Counted from the stretch's first letter, positions 16,312-26,863 are shown. The stretch is 64,000 nt of DNA from Fusibacter sp. A1 (GCF_004125825.1 NZ_QQWI01000001.1:397464-461463); one strand, 5' to 3'. The notes: generated by a model not told the origin, from the sequence alone. A program made the numbers and translations.

Positions 16312-17838
16312 TTATTTCAATTGTCCTATAGTCGACTCTACTTTGTCAACTAAAACATGAGATTTTACAAGTTCGAACACTTTGTTGATATCGTGATACA
16401 TCACTCTATCCTCTTCAAGCTTAGGTACGACACTTCTTACGATGTCGTATGCAGCTCTTGTGGCTGGTGCCATTTTTGAAGTATCGCCGAACTCAAGCGC
16501 TTGACAAGCCGCAAGCAGCTCAATAGCGATCACATTCATCACGTTGAAGTTGATGTCTCTAGCTTTTCTTGCTGCGATCGTTCCCATGCTGACGTGGTCT
16601 TCCTGATTGGCAGATGAAGGAATCGAGTCCACACTTGCAGGATGGGCAAGTACCTTGTTCTCTGATACAAGCGCTGCAGCAGCGTATTGCATGATCATAA
16701 AGCCTGAATTCAAGCCGCCTTTTTCAGTAAGGAAGGCGTGAAGTCCTGAAAGTTGAGGATTGACTAGACGCTCAATCCTTCTTTCAGACACGTTGGCAAG
16801 CTCCGCAAGAGCGATCGCCAAGAAGTCGAAAGGTAGCGCCATCGGTTGTCCATGGAAGTTACCTCCAGAGATCGCATCACCTTGTTCAGGGAACAGTACC
16901 GGATTATCAGTAACCGCGTTCATTTCAATCGCGACTTTATTTTCGATGAAGTTAAGCGCGTCCTTGCTCGCTCCGTGTATCTGAGGGATGCAGCGCAGTG
17001 TATAGGCATCCTGAACTCTGATCTCACCTTGACGGGTAGTCAGTCCGCTGCCTTCTAGAATCTGAAGCATGTTGGAAGCCGTATCTATCTGACCCTGATG
17101 CGGTCTTACCGCCTGAAGTCTAGGATCATAGGCATCAGTGATGCCGTTTAAAGCCTCTACTGTTAGGGCAGCTGTGATATCTGCCAGTTTTGCAAGCTTT
17201 AATCCGTCATAAAGCACATGTGCGCCAGTCGATGTCATGACTTGCGTACCGTTTATAAGGGCAAGACCTTCTTTTGAAGTCAGCTCGATTGTAGGAATTC
17301 CCGCCTTATCCATCGCTTCCTTACCTGTCATCGCAACGCCTTCATACCAGGCTTCGCCTTCTCCAAGCATCACAAGCACCATGTGTGAGAGCGGTGCCAA
17401 ATCGCCACTTGCACCCAAAGAGCCCTTTTCTGGAATCATTGGAACCACATTTTTATTAAGCATGTCAAGCAGGGTCTGAATCGTAGAAAGACGAGCTCCT
17501 GAATGGCCTTTTGCAAGCGCGTTGGCACGTAAAAGAACAATACCGCGGGCGATATCTTCAGCAAATGGTTCGCCGACACCGCAGGCATGTGAAATGATCA
17601 GATTACGCTGCAGGTCCTTCGTCTCATCCTTTGAGATCGAAACATCGCTAAACTTACCAAAACCTGTTGTAATGCCGTATACTACTTTTTTATTGTCAAC
17701 AAAATAATCTACAAGTTCACGCGCTTTGTTGATCGCACCAACCGATTCCTCTGTCAATGAAACCATCGCCTTACCGCGAGTGACAGCGATGAAATCTTCA
17801 AGTGTCAACGAACAGCCATCAATCTTAATAAATGACAT
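16312..17838 (-). CDS. hutH: Histidine ammonia-lyase
   Basis: Starting at ATG 17838 (AGGAGG 8 bp upstream) the protein has 508 residues, the normal HutH length. The Ala143-Ser144-Gly145 triad in GSLGASGDLAPLSH forms the self-made MIO cofactor. Tyr54 in VYGITTGFGKF and the later SSANQEDHVSMG are also family landmarks. It converts histidine to urocanate and ammonia. The other histidine-use genes (hutU, hutI, ftcD or hutG) are not in the window, so the pathway must be completed elsewhere. An aromatic MIO lyase is less likely given the HutH-type motifs. Confidence 0.94.
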   Translation of the reverse strand: MSFIKIDGCSLTLEDFIAVTRGKAMVSLTEESVGAINKARELVDYFVDNKKVVYGITTGFGKFSDVSISKDETKDLQRNLIISHACGVGEPFAEDIARGIVLLRANALAKGHSGARLSTIQTLLDMLNKNVVPMIPEKGSLGASGDLAPLSHMVLVMLGEGEAWYEGVAMTGKEAMDKAGIPTIELTSKEGLALINGTQVMTSTGAHVLYDGLKLAKLADITAALTVEALNGITDAYDPRLQAVRPHQGQIDTASNMLQILEGSGLTTRQGEIRVQDAYTLRCIPQIHGASKDALNFIENKVAIEMNAVTDNPVLFPEQGDAISGGNFHGQPMALPFDFLAIALAELANVSERRIERLVNPQLSGLHAFLTEKGGLNSGFMIMQYAAAALVSENKVLAHPASVDSIPSSANQEDHVSMGTIAARKARDINFNVMNVIAIELLAACQALEFGDTSKMAPATRAAYDIVRSVVPKLEEDRVMYHDINKVFELVKSHVLVDKVESTIGQLK

Positions 17839-17953
17839 AATAAATCCTCCTGAAAAGTTTAAGAAAACGATATCCCTAGTGATTAAATTATAGCACAGCA
17901 AGTCAAGCACAGGGCTTTAGATAGATAAAGTAGATTCATCTATCCCCGCAAAA

Positions 17954-17985
17954 TAAAAAGACACCAGGAAAATCGCCTGGTGTCC
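17954..17985 (-). terminator. Terminator after ygiQ
   Basis: Stem GACACCAGG/CCTGGTGTC with loop of about 7, followed by TTTTTATTTT on the minus strand. Confidence 0.88.
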
Positions 17986-17989
17986 ACCA

Positions 17990-19939
17990 CTACTTTTTGT
18001 TATACTTGCCCTTCGTGCTTTTACGATCGTTTGATTTAGACTGTTTCTTCAGCGCCTGCGCTGCTGCGCTCTTCTTCTTTTTAGGCGCTTCCTTTTCATT
18101 ATACATGGCTCTGACTTCTCTTTTTACTTCTCTTTCACTTTGCTGGGCTCTAGGCTTGATCAGACATTTTTGTCCGTTTCCGATCAAATCCGTCCTTCCA
18201 GCCTCCTGCAAGGCTCTTTCCACCCATTTATAGTTGTTGGGTCTGCTATACTGCAGCAGACATCTCTGCATCATTTTTTCTTCGAAGGTCTTTGGTACAT
18301 AAACCTCTTCGCCGTTTCTTGGATCGATTCCCGTGTAATACATCGTAGTCGAGATCGTTCCAGGAGTAGGATAGAAATCCTGAACCTGCTCGGGTTGATA
18401 GTTCGTGTCCCGCAGGTACTCAGCCAGTTTTATCGCCGACTTCAACGTACTTCCCGGATGCGAACTCATCAGGTAGGGTACTATATATTGCTCTTTTCCG
18501 ACCCTTTGGGTTGTTTCATAGAACCTTTTGACAAAGTCGTCGTAGATCTTTCCGCCCGGTTTACCCATCTTTTGCAAAACTTCTGGCGCGATATGCTCCG
18601 GCGCGACTTTAAGCTGTCCGGACACGTGGTGCTCGCAAAGTTCTGTCATAAACTCGTCGTCAGGATCCGCCATCAGATAGTCGTATCTAAGCCCCGAACG
18701 CACAAAGACCCTTTTGATGCCGTCGAGGTCCCTAAGCTTTCGCAACAATTCAAGATAATCCTGATGGTCGATTTCCAGGTGCTTGCACGGCTTAGGGAAC
18801 AGACAATCCTTGCCTCTGCATGTACCTACCTTCAACTGTTTTTTACAAGACATGTGCCTGAAGTTGGCAGTCGGTCCGCCGACATCGTGTATGTTGCCCT
18901 TGAACCCCTTTACATCCTTGAGCTTATTCGCTTCTTCGATGATGGACTCATGGGATCTTGTTTGGATGATCCTGCCTTGGTGGAAGGTCAACGCGCAGAA
19001 GGAACAGCTGCCGAAACAACCTCGTTCGCTGACAAGGCTGTACTGCACTTCCTGTATCGCGGGTATGCCGCCCATCTTCTCATAGATAGGATGAATTCTT
19101 CTCATAAAATTCAGATCGTACACTGCGTCCATTTCTTCCTGAGAAAGAACCATGGCAGGTGGATTCTGAACCAGAATCTTTCTTCCATGCGCCTGAATCA
19201 GAGTTTTACCCCTGATCGGATCCTGTTCTAGATACTGGTCTTTAAAGGCTTTTACATACTGATTTTTATCGGCCACGACCTCTTCATAGGAAGGTAGCTC
19301 GATCGCACCTAAGAGTGATGGCATTTCATCGGTGATATAGCAGGTCCCGTGGACATGCTGGATATAATTGATCTCCATACCGGATGCCAGAAGCTCTGCG
19401 ATTTCGACGATCGGTTTTTCACCCATGCCATAGATCAAGAGGTCCGCTTCCGAATCGACGAGAATCGATCTTCTCACAGCATCCTGCCAGTAGTCGTAGT
19501 GGGCGAACCTTCTTAGGCTCGCTTCTATTCCACCGATGATGATCGGCATTTTCTTGTAGGCGCCCTTGATCAGGTTGCAGTACACAAGCGTCGCACGATC
19601 GGGACGCAGACCCATCTTCCCGCCTGGAGAGTAGGCATCTGTGGTTCGTCTTTTTTTACTGACACTATAATGGTTGACCATTGAATCTATATTTCCGCCA
19701 GAAACCAAAAATGCGTATTTCGGGCGACCAAGCACCTTCACCGAATCCGGGTTCTTCCAGTCCGGCTGCGCGATGATGCCCACATTGAAACCGGCCCGCT
19801 CAAGCACTCTTGCGATGATCGCATGTCCGAACGAAGGGTGATCCACATACGCATCCGCAGATACGATAATGAAATCACACTGGCTCCAGCCGCGTTTTTC
19901 CATATCTTCCTTACTAATTGGTAAAAAGTCTTTTAACAT
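17990..19939 (-). CDS. YgiQ-family radical SAM protein
   Basis: This 649-residue protein matches YgiQ/UPF0313. The N-terminal cobalamin-binding-like domain covers about residues 20-210 ([39 protein letters not shown]). The radical SAM core has [12 protein letters not shown], the C-x3-C-x2-C cluster motif near residue 310. A family-specific cysteine group follows ([21 protein letters not shown]), then SGLRYDYL and [18 protein letters not shown]. The C-terminal 60 residues are Lys-rich and probably disordered. The family's reaction is not firmly established. It is a single-gene unit with its own terminator. Confidence 0.92.
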   Translation of the reverse strand: MLKDFLPISKEDMEKRGWSQCDFIIVSADAYVDHPSFGHAIIARVLERAGFNVGIIAQPDWKNPDSVKVLGRPKYAFLVSGGNIDSMVNHYSVSKKRRTTDAYSPGGKMGLRPDRATLVYCNLIKGAYKKMPIIIGGIEASLRRFAHYDYWQDAVRRSILVDSEADLLIYGMGEKPIVEIAELLASGMEINYIQHVHGTCYITDEMPSLLGAIELPSYEEVVADKNQYVKAFKDQYLEQDPIRGKTLIQAHGRKILVQNPPAMVLSQEEMDAVYDLNFMRRIHPIYEKMGGIPAIQEVQYSLVSERGCFGSCSFCALTFHQGRIIQTRSHESIIEEANKLKDVKGFKGNIHDVGGPTANFRHMSCKKQLKVGTCRGKDCLFPKPCKHLEIDHQDYLELLRKLRDLDGIKRVFVRSGLRYDYLMADPDDEFMTELCEHHVSGQLKVAPEHIAPEVLQKMGKPGGKIYDDFVKRFYETTQRVGKEQYIVPYLMSSHPGSTLKSAIKLAEYLRDTNYQPEQVQDFYPTPGTISTTMYYTGIDPRNGEEVYVPKTFEEKMMQRCLLQYSRPNNYKWVERALQEAGRTDLIGNGQKCLIKPRAQQSEREVKREVRAMYNEKEAPKKKKSAAAQALKKQSKSNDRKSTKGKYNKK

Positions 19940-19956
19940 TTTTACGCCTTTCCACT

Positions 19957-20006
19957 AAAAGGACTGTTCCATCAGTTTACCCGCTTGAACAGTCCCTAAA
20001 ATTTTT
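19957..20006 (-). terminator. Terminator of the marR-giant protein-lacI operon
   Basis: Stem GGACTGTTC/GAACAGTCC separated by an 18-base loop, followed on the minus strand by TTTTAG. Confidence 0.75.
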
Positions 20007-20013
20007 ATCTACA

Positions 20014-21018
20014 TTAAATTCGTTTTGTACTGTCCCTTATTATAATTTCATATGGCATAATAATCAACTTATCTTTTGGTTCCTGACCATTAATTTTTTT
20101 TATGATCAAGCGAACCGCAATAGCACCAATGTCGTAGATAGGATGTTTAATTGTCGTAATCTTTGGTCGATAGATCCTTGAGATCCTCGAATCATAGGAT
20201 CCAGCCACAGAAATATCCTCGGGAACGCTTAGTCCGTTATCGACGATGGCGTTGATTGCACCGACAGCCATCTCATCGGACGCCGCGAAAATCGCAGAGG
20301 GCTTGTCGCCTTCCTTTATCAGAGAATCAACAATCTTATAAGTCTCTTCAAGACTGAAGTAGCCTTCAAAGACCCTCGCAGGATTGAACTCGATCTTGTT
20401 CTCCTCAAGGGCGTTCCTATACCCTTTCACCTGATCCACACCAAAGGACTCATGGTCGTCACCGGTTCTGATGAGAGCGATGTCCGTGTGCCCAAGCGTC
20501 ACAAGATAATTCGTCATGTCATAGCACGCCTTGGCCTGGTCGATCGAAACCGAAAGCACATCAAGCTCCGAACCGTCCCTATTGATCATCACAATCGGCA
20601 GATTCAGCGCCTTGATGATATCCTTATGGATCTCGTTGATTTTTCTTGTGATGAAGATGATTCCTTCCACTTGCTTGGATTTGAAGAGTTCAAAGTATCT
20701 GATCTCCTGCTTCAGCTCGCCGTACGAATTACACAGAATGATATCATAACCGTAGGTCTTGGCGATTTCCTCGACCGCATTCAGCAGTTCTCCTACAAAG
20801 GTGCTCGAAATGTCGGGAATCATGACTCCGATCAGTTTTGATTTTTTCATGACTAGGTTTCTAGCCACCGGATTCGGGCTGTACCCAAGTTCCTCAATCA
20901 CTTCGAAAACTCTTTTTTTGATATCTTCCGACACGGGCTTAGACCCGTTGATTACACGCGATACGGTCGAAATCGACACATTCGCCTTCTTTGCTACATC
21001 TTTAATCGTTATTGACAT
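20014..21018 (-). CDS. LacI-family transcriptional regulator
   Basis: This is a canonical 334-residue LacI protein. The DNA-binding domain and hinge helix occupy residues 1-60 (ITIKDVAKKANVSISTVSRV, NGSKPVSEDIKKRVFEVIEE, GYSPNPVARNL). The periplasmic-binding-like sensor domain fills the rest (KLIGVMIPDISSTFVGELLN, PSAIFAASDEMAVGAINAI, ISVAGSYDSRISRIYRPKIT). It probably senses a sugar or related small molecule. Unusually it has no transporter or sugar gene beside it. It is the third gene of an operon, 12 bp after the 1785-residue signalling protein, and its targets are unknown. Confidence 0.92.
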   Translation of the reverse strand: MSITIKDVAKKANVSISTVSRVINGSKPVSEDIKKRVFEVIEELGYSPNPVARNLVMKKSKLIGVMIPDISSTFVGELLNAVEEIAKTYGYDIILCNSYGELKQEIRYFELFKSKQVEGIIFITRKINEIHKDIIKALNLPIVMINRDGSELDVLSVSIDQAKACYDMTNYLVTLGHTDIALIRTGDDHESFGVDQVKGYRNALEENKIEFNPARVFEGYFSLEETYKIVDSLIKEGDKPSAIFAASDEMAVGAINAIVDNGLSVPEDISVAGSYDSRISRIYRPKITTIKHPIYDIGAIAVRLIIKKINGQEPKDKLIIMPYEIIIRDSTKRI

Positions 21019-21030
21019 GTTTACTCCCCC

Positions 21031-24000
21031 TTATAACAAAAGTGTGCCGATTACCCCTGATAGGTGTTTGACAAAGTTATAGTGCTTAAATTCGAACTCA
21101 AATTCTTTGATCGGTACCCTTACGACGATAACCCCTTGTTTTTTCGAATTTCTTACGATAGGGCATACGATATAGGATTTCCAATTTGGCATTCCCGTGA
21201 AGTTGTCGATGTCCTCGACATCGTTCCACTGGATGAAATAGCCGTCTTCCTTCCCTTTTAATATATCCTTGAGCAAAGCATAATCAAAGGTATGGGCATT
21301 CGTCTTGTCGCTTAAGGCTCTTGAATGCTCAAATACTTTGATCGACCTGCCCGTTCCTGTGACAAGAGCCACATCGTGTCCTTCTGTGATATCTAAAATC
21401 ACTTGTAGGGACTTGCTGATTTTCTCATCCACAGTCTGGTCTTCAGAGATCAGATCGATCACGTCGATCATCGATTTTATGATCCTGGCGTCATTCGACA
21501 CATTTCCAGACAGTATTCCAGTAAGTTTATCATAACGCTTGTTGACTTCTCTTCTGGAGCCGTCGAAAAGGGTTGTCCTGTCCCTACCTGAGTTCTTAGA
21601 ATCATACAGGGCCTGATCTGCTTTCTCGATCAACTCATCTTCTGTATGTCCCATATCGGGATACGTCGAGATACCAAGGCTGATCGTCAGCGGATGGTTC
21701 TCTCCTAAAAGGTTTGCTTCCTTGACTTGCTTGCGTATTTTCTCACTCACCGTATAGGCGTCCATCGATCCCGTTTTAGGCAGCAGAATGATGAATTCCT
21801 CTCCGCCATAACGACCTGCGAAATCACCGTGGCGAATCGCATTCATGATGATCTGGCCGATATTGAAGAGTACCTCGTCACCCTTTCGATGCCCGTAAGT
21901 ATCATTGACGGTTTTAAAGTGATCGATATCCGCCATGATCACCGACAGCTCATAACCGAACTTTCTTGAATCGATGATCTGTTTGCTAAACTCCGTCTCG
22001 ATATACTTTCTTAAAAAGACGCCAGTCAGCTTGTCGACACTCGACTCCTTTTTTAGCTTAAAGTTGTCCAGCATCATATAGATCAGCGAATTCAGTTCCT
22101 TAACCGCCTCGAAGCTGGCTTCATTGATGTTGTTAAGCAAGGTGTGCGACGACAGGTATAGATAGCCTGAAATCTCGTGATACTCTGGTATGCGCTCATC
22201 GTACTTTCTTCGATGAGGGCCTTCGTCGTTGCCGCTGACACTATAGATGGGCAGACAGATTACAGCGGTCTTGTCAAAAGTGTGTCTTTCGATAAGCAGC
22301 CGTTTTGAATTCTCAATCAATAGCCCGTCTTTGATCTCGTGCTGATGCCTGATGAACTGTTTGATATCTATCGCAGGTATGTTTTCATCAGAACTGAAAA
22401 TTTCATCGACTTCACCATTGTCGTCCAGTAAAAAAACGAATCCGGATTCCGACAAGGTCATTTGAGTCAGGTATCTGATGACTAAAACGATATTGTGCTG
22501 CTGGTCCCTTTCTAGAGCCGACAAGAGGTCGTTCATATCGTTAAGTTTGATTCCGTATCTTTTTGAGTAGGCATCTTTGATGGAATGTCTGAATTTTTCA
22601 TTCTCGAAGCTGCCGCTGATCCCTTCCAGATCGAAATACTCGTCAAGACTGCTGCTCTTACTCGCACTTTCATACTTAGGGCTGATGGCAAGCTTGTCTT
22701 TGAGGATCTGGATCTGATGGTAGAGCTTCATTCTTAAGGGGTCTTTAAGCACATAGGAATCCCTTAGTTTTTTTGGAACGCTCATCGTTTGGTCATGGAC
22801 GATTCCTAGGGCTTCTAGGTAATAAAGGAGTGCTTTATAATAGTCTCCGCTCTCATAGTATCCGCTTCCCATGATGAAATAGATCAGCCATCTGTTTTCA
22901 AGATTGATATCCTTTTCATACCGTCTGAGGATATCCTCATACCTTGAAACATGCGACCCCTCTTCAAGGGCGGTCACCACGAGCATCCGCTTAAGTAGCA
23001 TGGACTGTGTTTCATTTCCTTGAGGAATTCCGTAATAGTAATCCATAATCCGCCTTAGCTCCGTACCGCAACCAAAGCATATGATATCCAGACTCAAGTC
23101 CAAGAGCATATCCTTGACATAGAGTTCCTCTATCGGATGTACCGCATTCTTTATGAGTCCTTCGATATGATTGTAATCGATCTGACAAAGTTCGCGTCGG
23201 CCGCTAAAAACATGGTCGATGACAAACTGTAGCAGACGGTGCTTATACCTTGATATCTGATCGATATAGCCTATCTCGGGATCGTTGAGCTTATCCATAA
23301 AGGAACTTGCGAGTTCAAATTCGCGCATTCTCAGATAGAACATCGCCGAAGCATAGAAGTACTGGTCGACTCCGATGAACTTGATCATGTCCTCATACTT
23401 CTCATACAGCTTTTCAAACCGTTCCATATAACGATGGGCTTCGCTATAATGCTTGAGAGACAAATGCGCCTCAAAGAGGTTCATCGTTCCTATGATGATG
23501 CCGTCCATATTTTCGGTTTCTTCAGAAATCTGCTCGGCTTCCAGGTAATAGGCGATCGCCTGTTTTATGTTTCCGTCAAGCATGGCGATCTCGCCAAGAT
23601 TGTTAAGGTAGGTGCTTCGGCCCTCGATCACATTGTTCTTCACCATGATGTCGAGCGCTTGCTGGAAGTATTCGCGTCCCTTTTCCACATCTCCAAGCAC
23701 GTTGAGGGCGATGACGCCTAAGTTGTTGTATGACCTTGACAGCTCAATCTTGTTTCCTGCCTTATCCAAGTAGTTGCTTGCAGATAAAAAGCATTTGAAT
23801 GCGAGATCGTATTCTTCCATGCGATTGGCAAAGATGCCCTTGTTGTTCAAATAACGACCGATATAGTAGTCATTCTTAAGTTCTTCACATAGCGACAGGT
23901 TCTCAGAAACGATTTGCCTAGCCTCTTCGTTCTTACCCACCGCCAAAAAGTATCTGAATTTATGTAGCCCCAGCTCCAGCAGTCCGATATCATAGCCTAT

Positions 24001-26388
24001 TCCTGATGCAAGGTCGCTTATCTCATCGAACAAGGTCTCGATTGCAAGAAACATCTTTCGATTTACCATGATCTCAGACAGCTTGATCAGCGCGTCAATT
24101 TTGACGATCGTCATATGATAATCGTCAGCAAGCACAACCAGCTGCTGATAGAGGTCATAGGCCTCTTTGCTTTCGCCGATCTGATAGTGAATGTCCGCGA
24201 TCGACTTGAGGGTCTTCGCTCTCCACTCGGGAGCTTCGACTTCTACAAAAAAGTCAAGCGCCTGATGATAATAGGACATCGCCTGTTTGAACAGCGACAG
24301 ACTTGTCATCTTATCACCGAGCTGTACGGCATATTCAATCGCTTTTAGCGTCTGATTTGAATTTGCAAGGTGGTTGATGAGTTCCTCTCCGTTTGTTCCC
24401 TCTTTTAAAAAGAGAACCTCCACCGCATCCGCCGCGTTCCTGTGATATTCAAGACGTCTTACATCGGATATTTTAAAATAGACCATTCTAAGCAAGTTGC
24501 GGTTGTAGTAGTCATAGGTGTAACCCCAATCCGAATACTTGATCTGAATGATTTTAAGCTCGATCAGCTGGGATACCTTGGCATCGAACGCTCCACCACT
24601 GACTCCCGCGACATCCATGATCTGCTCTCTTGGCATGGGTTTGCCGAACACGGACAAGGCTTCAAGGATTCTTATGCTTTCCTCGTCAAAGGTGGACAAA
24701 CTCCTTAGCGTCGCTTCATCCAGACTTTGCGGCAACTCGATGGCGTTGAACTCGTTATCTGTGACATGCCATTTACGGTCCTCGCCTATGTAGATGAAGT
24801 CGTTCATAAACATGTGTTTGACGACTTCTTCAATATACCTTGGATTACCGGATGCTTCAGAAACGATCAGCGATGCCAGATTTACCGGTTTGCGCTCGAT
24901 TAATAGAATCTCCTTGAGGTATTCCGCCGCCTGATCGATTGAAAACCCGTCCATCACAAGTTCCTGGTATTCCGAACTGTCCTGAATCGTTTTGTAGGCA
25001 GCGGCAACACCCGCAGGCAATTCCTGATAAGAACAGATCATATAAAGGGGCGTGCTCTCATTGAGCTTCAAGAGCGACTCTAAAATCATAAGTTCGTTGA
25101 TGTCCAGCATGTCCACATTGTCGAGGATGATGACCATCCCGCCGATCGCAGCCATGTCAAGAATGAAGCTTACCAGTCGGTTGTTTAGTTTTAGACGTTC
25201 TCTTTCTTCCTTAAGTGAATCAGAAGGTTGCACCTTCCAAATTTCAATCATTTCTGGAATCAGCTTGACAAGCTCCTGCCCGTACTTATCGATAAGCGTT
25301 TTTGGAACATCCTGATTTCGAATGATTTCATAAACGATCTGCGTGAACACCTTGTGCTCACCCCGCAGATTCTTATCGACATCGATAGCAATCAACGCTC
25401 TGCCAAGCATCCTCTGCTCATAGGTGATCTCACGCAGGAACCTGCTTTTTCCTATTCCCGATGGACCGATGATAAACGCGCCCGCTTGCCCTTTCATGTT
25501 ATCCACACGATGGGAGATCTGCTGCTTGATCAGCATGAGTTCCTTACTGCGCCCTATCAATTTAGAGTTGAAGTTAAGCCGTTCGTAATAGGTCTTATCC
25601 TTAAAAGGATACACTATCACCTTCGACTTCACTAGTTTTTCAATAAGTTCATCGATATCCTGGAGCCGATTGGCCGGCTCTACGGACAGTCCATGACTGA
25701 TCGCTTCTACCAGTTCGTCGTAGTATTGCTGCTCGTCCTTGTGGTCATCCATTTCTTTAATCGCGCCTAGGATATCGTCATATAGCACACACAAGCAGTA
25801 AATGTCAGAATATCGCCCTTTTTCAGTTCCTTTGATTATCTCTGGAGCAAGTACTCTTCTCACATTCGAGTCATTCACATGCGCTTGATCCAAATAGCCG
25901 TAAAGGCTTGGAAGATCCCTTAACTTTACTTTTAAACCGTCCTTTTTGTCCCTGATGATCAAAAAATTGTCAGGGGTTAGAAAGGAGTAGACTTCCCCTC
26001 TAAAATGTAAAAATTGCACCGCATATAACACTTGAGTCAGTATGCCTCTTTTTTCGGCAACCGTTAAGTGTTCGTAGGGTACAAGTTCTGTTTTCTTATA
26101 ATGTTCAAGCACATAAAAATATTCATTGTCTTCGGTTACTTTGTTGTCTTTGGATACAACGGTGTCAAATCTCAAGGCTGATAGGAGATGTTCGTGTTCG
26201 ATCGCGGCAAGGCGGATAAATTCTTTGCTATAATACTGATAAAGCTCATTGGAGTGATGATTCTTACCGAGTATTTTTATAAGCAGTTTCTTTTTTTGCC
26301 TTGTGAGATCGATTGCGGAGTAGTACTTACCATAGTGATCTTCCGCTTCTTCATTTAATAATTGATACCGCCGATTGATGACCGTCAT
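21031..26388 (-). CDS. Giant pseudokinase-AAA ATPase-TPR-GAF-GGDEF-GAF signalling protein
   Basis: This 1785-residue fusion has these domains in order. (1) Protein-kinase-like fold, residues 1-270: VAIK-type Lys38 is kept, but the HRDLKPEN region reads YSFLTPDN (134-141), so the catalytic Asp and Lys are lost; DFG reads DLP (158-160); APE is kept at 181-183. It is a likely pseudokinase. (2) STAND/AAA-type ATPase, about 275-600: Walker A GPSGIGKS near 308, Walker B MVIILDNVDMLD near 419. (3) TPR-rich helical region, about 650-1200. (4) GAF-like, about 1290-1440. (5) GGDEF, about 1445-1605: active-site GGEEF near 1527 and RHGD I-site five residues before it, so diguanylate cyclase activity is likely. 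(6) Terminal GAF, about 1630-1785. There are no membrane segments. It is co-transcribed with marR and lacI. Confidence 0.9.
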   Translation of the reverse strand: MTVINRRYQLLNEEAEDHYGKYYSAIDLTRQKKKLLIKILGKNHHSNELYQYYSKEFIRLAAIEHEHLLSALRFDTVVSKDNKVTEDNEYFYVLEHYKKTELVPYEHLTVAEKRGILTQVLYAVQFLHFRGEVYSFLTPDNFLIIRDKKDGLKVKLRDLPSLYGYLDQAHVNDSNVRRVLAPEIIKGTEKGRYSDIYCLCVLYDDILGAIKEMDDHKDEQQYYDELVEAISHGLSVEPANRLQDIDELIEKLVKSKVIVYPFKDKTYYERLNFNSKLIGRSKELMLIKQQISHRVDNMKGQAGAFIIGPSGIGKSRFLREITYEQRMLGRALIAIDVDKNLRGEHKVFTQIVYEIIRNQDVPKTLIDKYGQELVKLIPEMIEIWKVQPSDSLKEERERLKLNNRLVSFILDMAAIGGMVIILDNVDMLDINELMILESLLKLNESTPLYMICSYQELPAGVAAAYKTIQDSSEYQELVMDGFSIDQAAEYLKEILLIERKPVNLASLIVSEASGNPRYIEEVVKHMFMNDFIYIGEDRKWHVTDNEFNAIELPQSLDEATLRSLSTFDEESIRILEALSVFGKPMPREQIMDVAGVSGGAFDAKVSQLIELKIIQIKYSDWGYTYDYYNRNLLRMVYFKISDVRRLEYHRNAADAVEVLFLKEGTNGEELINHLANSNQTLKAIEYAVQLGDKMTSLSLFKQAMSYYHQALDFFVEVEAPEWRAKTLKSIADIHYQIGESKEAYDLYQQLVVLADDYHMTIVKIDALIKLSEIMVNRKMFLAIETLFDEISDLASGIGYDIGLLELGLHKFRYFLAVGKNEEARQIVSENLSLCEELKNDYYIGRYLNNKGIFANRMEEYDLAFKCFLSASNYLDKAGNKIELSRSYNNLGVIALNVLGDVEKGREYFQQALDIMVKNNVIEGRSTYLNNLGEIAMLDGNIKQAIAYYLEAEQISEETENMDGIIIGTMNLFEAHLSLKHYSEAHRYMERFEKLYEKYEDMIKFIGVDQYFYASAMFYLRMREFELASSFMDKLNDPEIGYIDQISRYKHRLLQFVIDHVFSGRRELCQIDYNHIEGLIKNAVHPIEELYVKDMLLDLSLDIICFGCGTELRRIMDYYYGIPQGNETQSMLLKRMLVVTALEEGSHVSRYEDILRRYEKDINLENRWLIYFIMGSGYYESGDYYKALLYYLEALGIVHDQTMSVPKKLRDSYVLKDPLRMKLYHQIQILKDKLAISPKYESASKSSSLDEYFDLEGISGSFENEKFRHSIKDAYSKRYGIKLNDMNDLLSALERDQQHNIVLVIRYLTQMTLSESGFVFLLDDNGEVDEIFSSDENIPAIDIKQFIRHQHEIKDGLLIENSKRLLIERHTFDKTAVICLPIYSVSGNDEGPHRRKYDERIPEYHEISGYLYLSSHTLLNNINEASFEAVKELNSLIYMMLDNFKLKKESSVDKLTGVFLRKYIETEFSKQIIDSRKFGYELSVIMADIDHFKTVNDTYGHRKGDEVLFNIGQIIMNAIRHGDFAGRYGGEEFIILLPKTGSMDAYTVSEKIRKQVKEANLLGENHPLTISLGISTYPDMGHTEDELIEKADQALYDSKNSGRDRTTLFDGSRREVNKRYDKLTGILSGNVSNDARIIKSMIDVIDLISEDQTVDEKISKSLQVILDITEGHDVALVTGTGRSIKVFEHSRALSDKTNAHTFDYALLKDILKGKEDGYFIQWNDVEDIDNFTGMPNWKSYIVCPIVRNSKKQGVIVVRVPIKEFEFEFKHYNFVKHLSGVIGTLLL

Positions 26389-26403
26389 AAACTCAGCTCC
26401 TTG

Positions 26404-26838
26404 TTAGATTACCAACAATTCGTTCAATATCGCTATACTTTTGGCTAACGACTCACGTTCTTCTTCATTTAGTTTTTTTAAGTTGTCGGTAATATACTTC
26501 CTACGATGGTGAAGCACTTGCTCAATCAGGTCATTTCCCTTTTCAAGCACCTTCACACGGTAGACACGTTTGTCTTTTTCATCCTTATATCGTTTAACCA
26601 GCTGCGATTTTTCCATTCGATCGAGTAAATCCGTGATGGTGGAACAGGCCAGATACATTTTTGAGCTCAACTCACCAAGAGTCATTTCACCATCAAACAC
26701 CAAATACAGCAGCGCGTTAAACTGAGGTGTCGTTATATCGAACTCCGAAAGAATTTCACGCCCTTTGTTTTTAACCTTGACGCAGATAGAGCGCAGGTCT
26801 TTTTCCACATCTACAATCAGATCATCGTATTGATTCAT
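26404..26838 (-). CDS. MarR-family transcriptional regulator
   Basis: ATG 26838 follows GAGGAG by 7 bp and gives 144 residues. The winged-helix core is clear: TTPQFNALLYLVFDGEMTLG, then ELSSKMYLACSTITDLLDRM (recognition helix) and the wing KRYKDEKDKRVYRVKVLEKG with the usual Asp-Lys-Arg pattern. N- and C-terminal helices form the dimer interface. It is the first gene of the operon with the giant GGDEF protein (16-bp gap). A 10-bp palindrome in its leader could be its own operator. The ligand is unknown. Confidence 0.92.
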   Translation of the reverse strand: MNQYDDLIVDVEKDLRSICVKVKNKGREILSEFDITTPQFNALLYLVFDGEMTLGELSSKMYLACSTITDLLDRMEKSQLVKRYKDEKDKRVYRVKVLEKGNDLIEQVLHHRRKYITDNLKKLNEEERESLAKSIAILNELLVI

Positions 26839-26863
26839 TTTTTTCTCCTCGTGATGGCAATAC

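Noticed and set aside
18140..19231. A 363-residue open frame on the plus strand
   Set aside because: It lies antisense inside the well-supported ygiQ gene, has no ribosome binding site or family motif, and is explained by the codon use of ygiQ.
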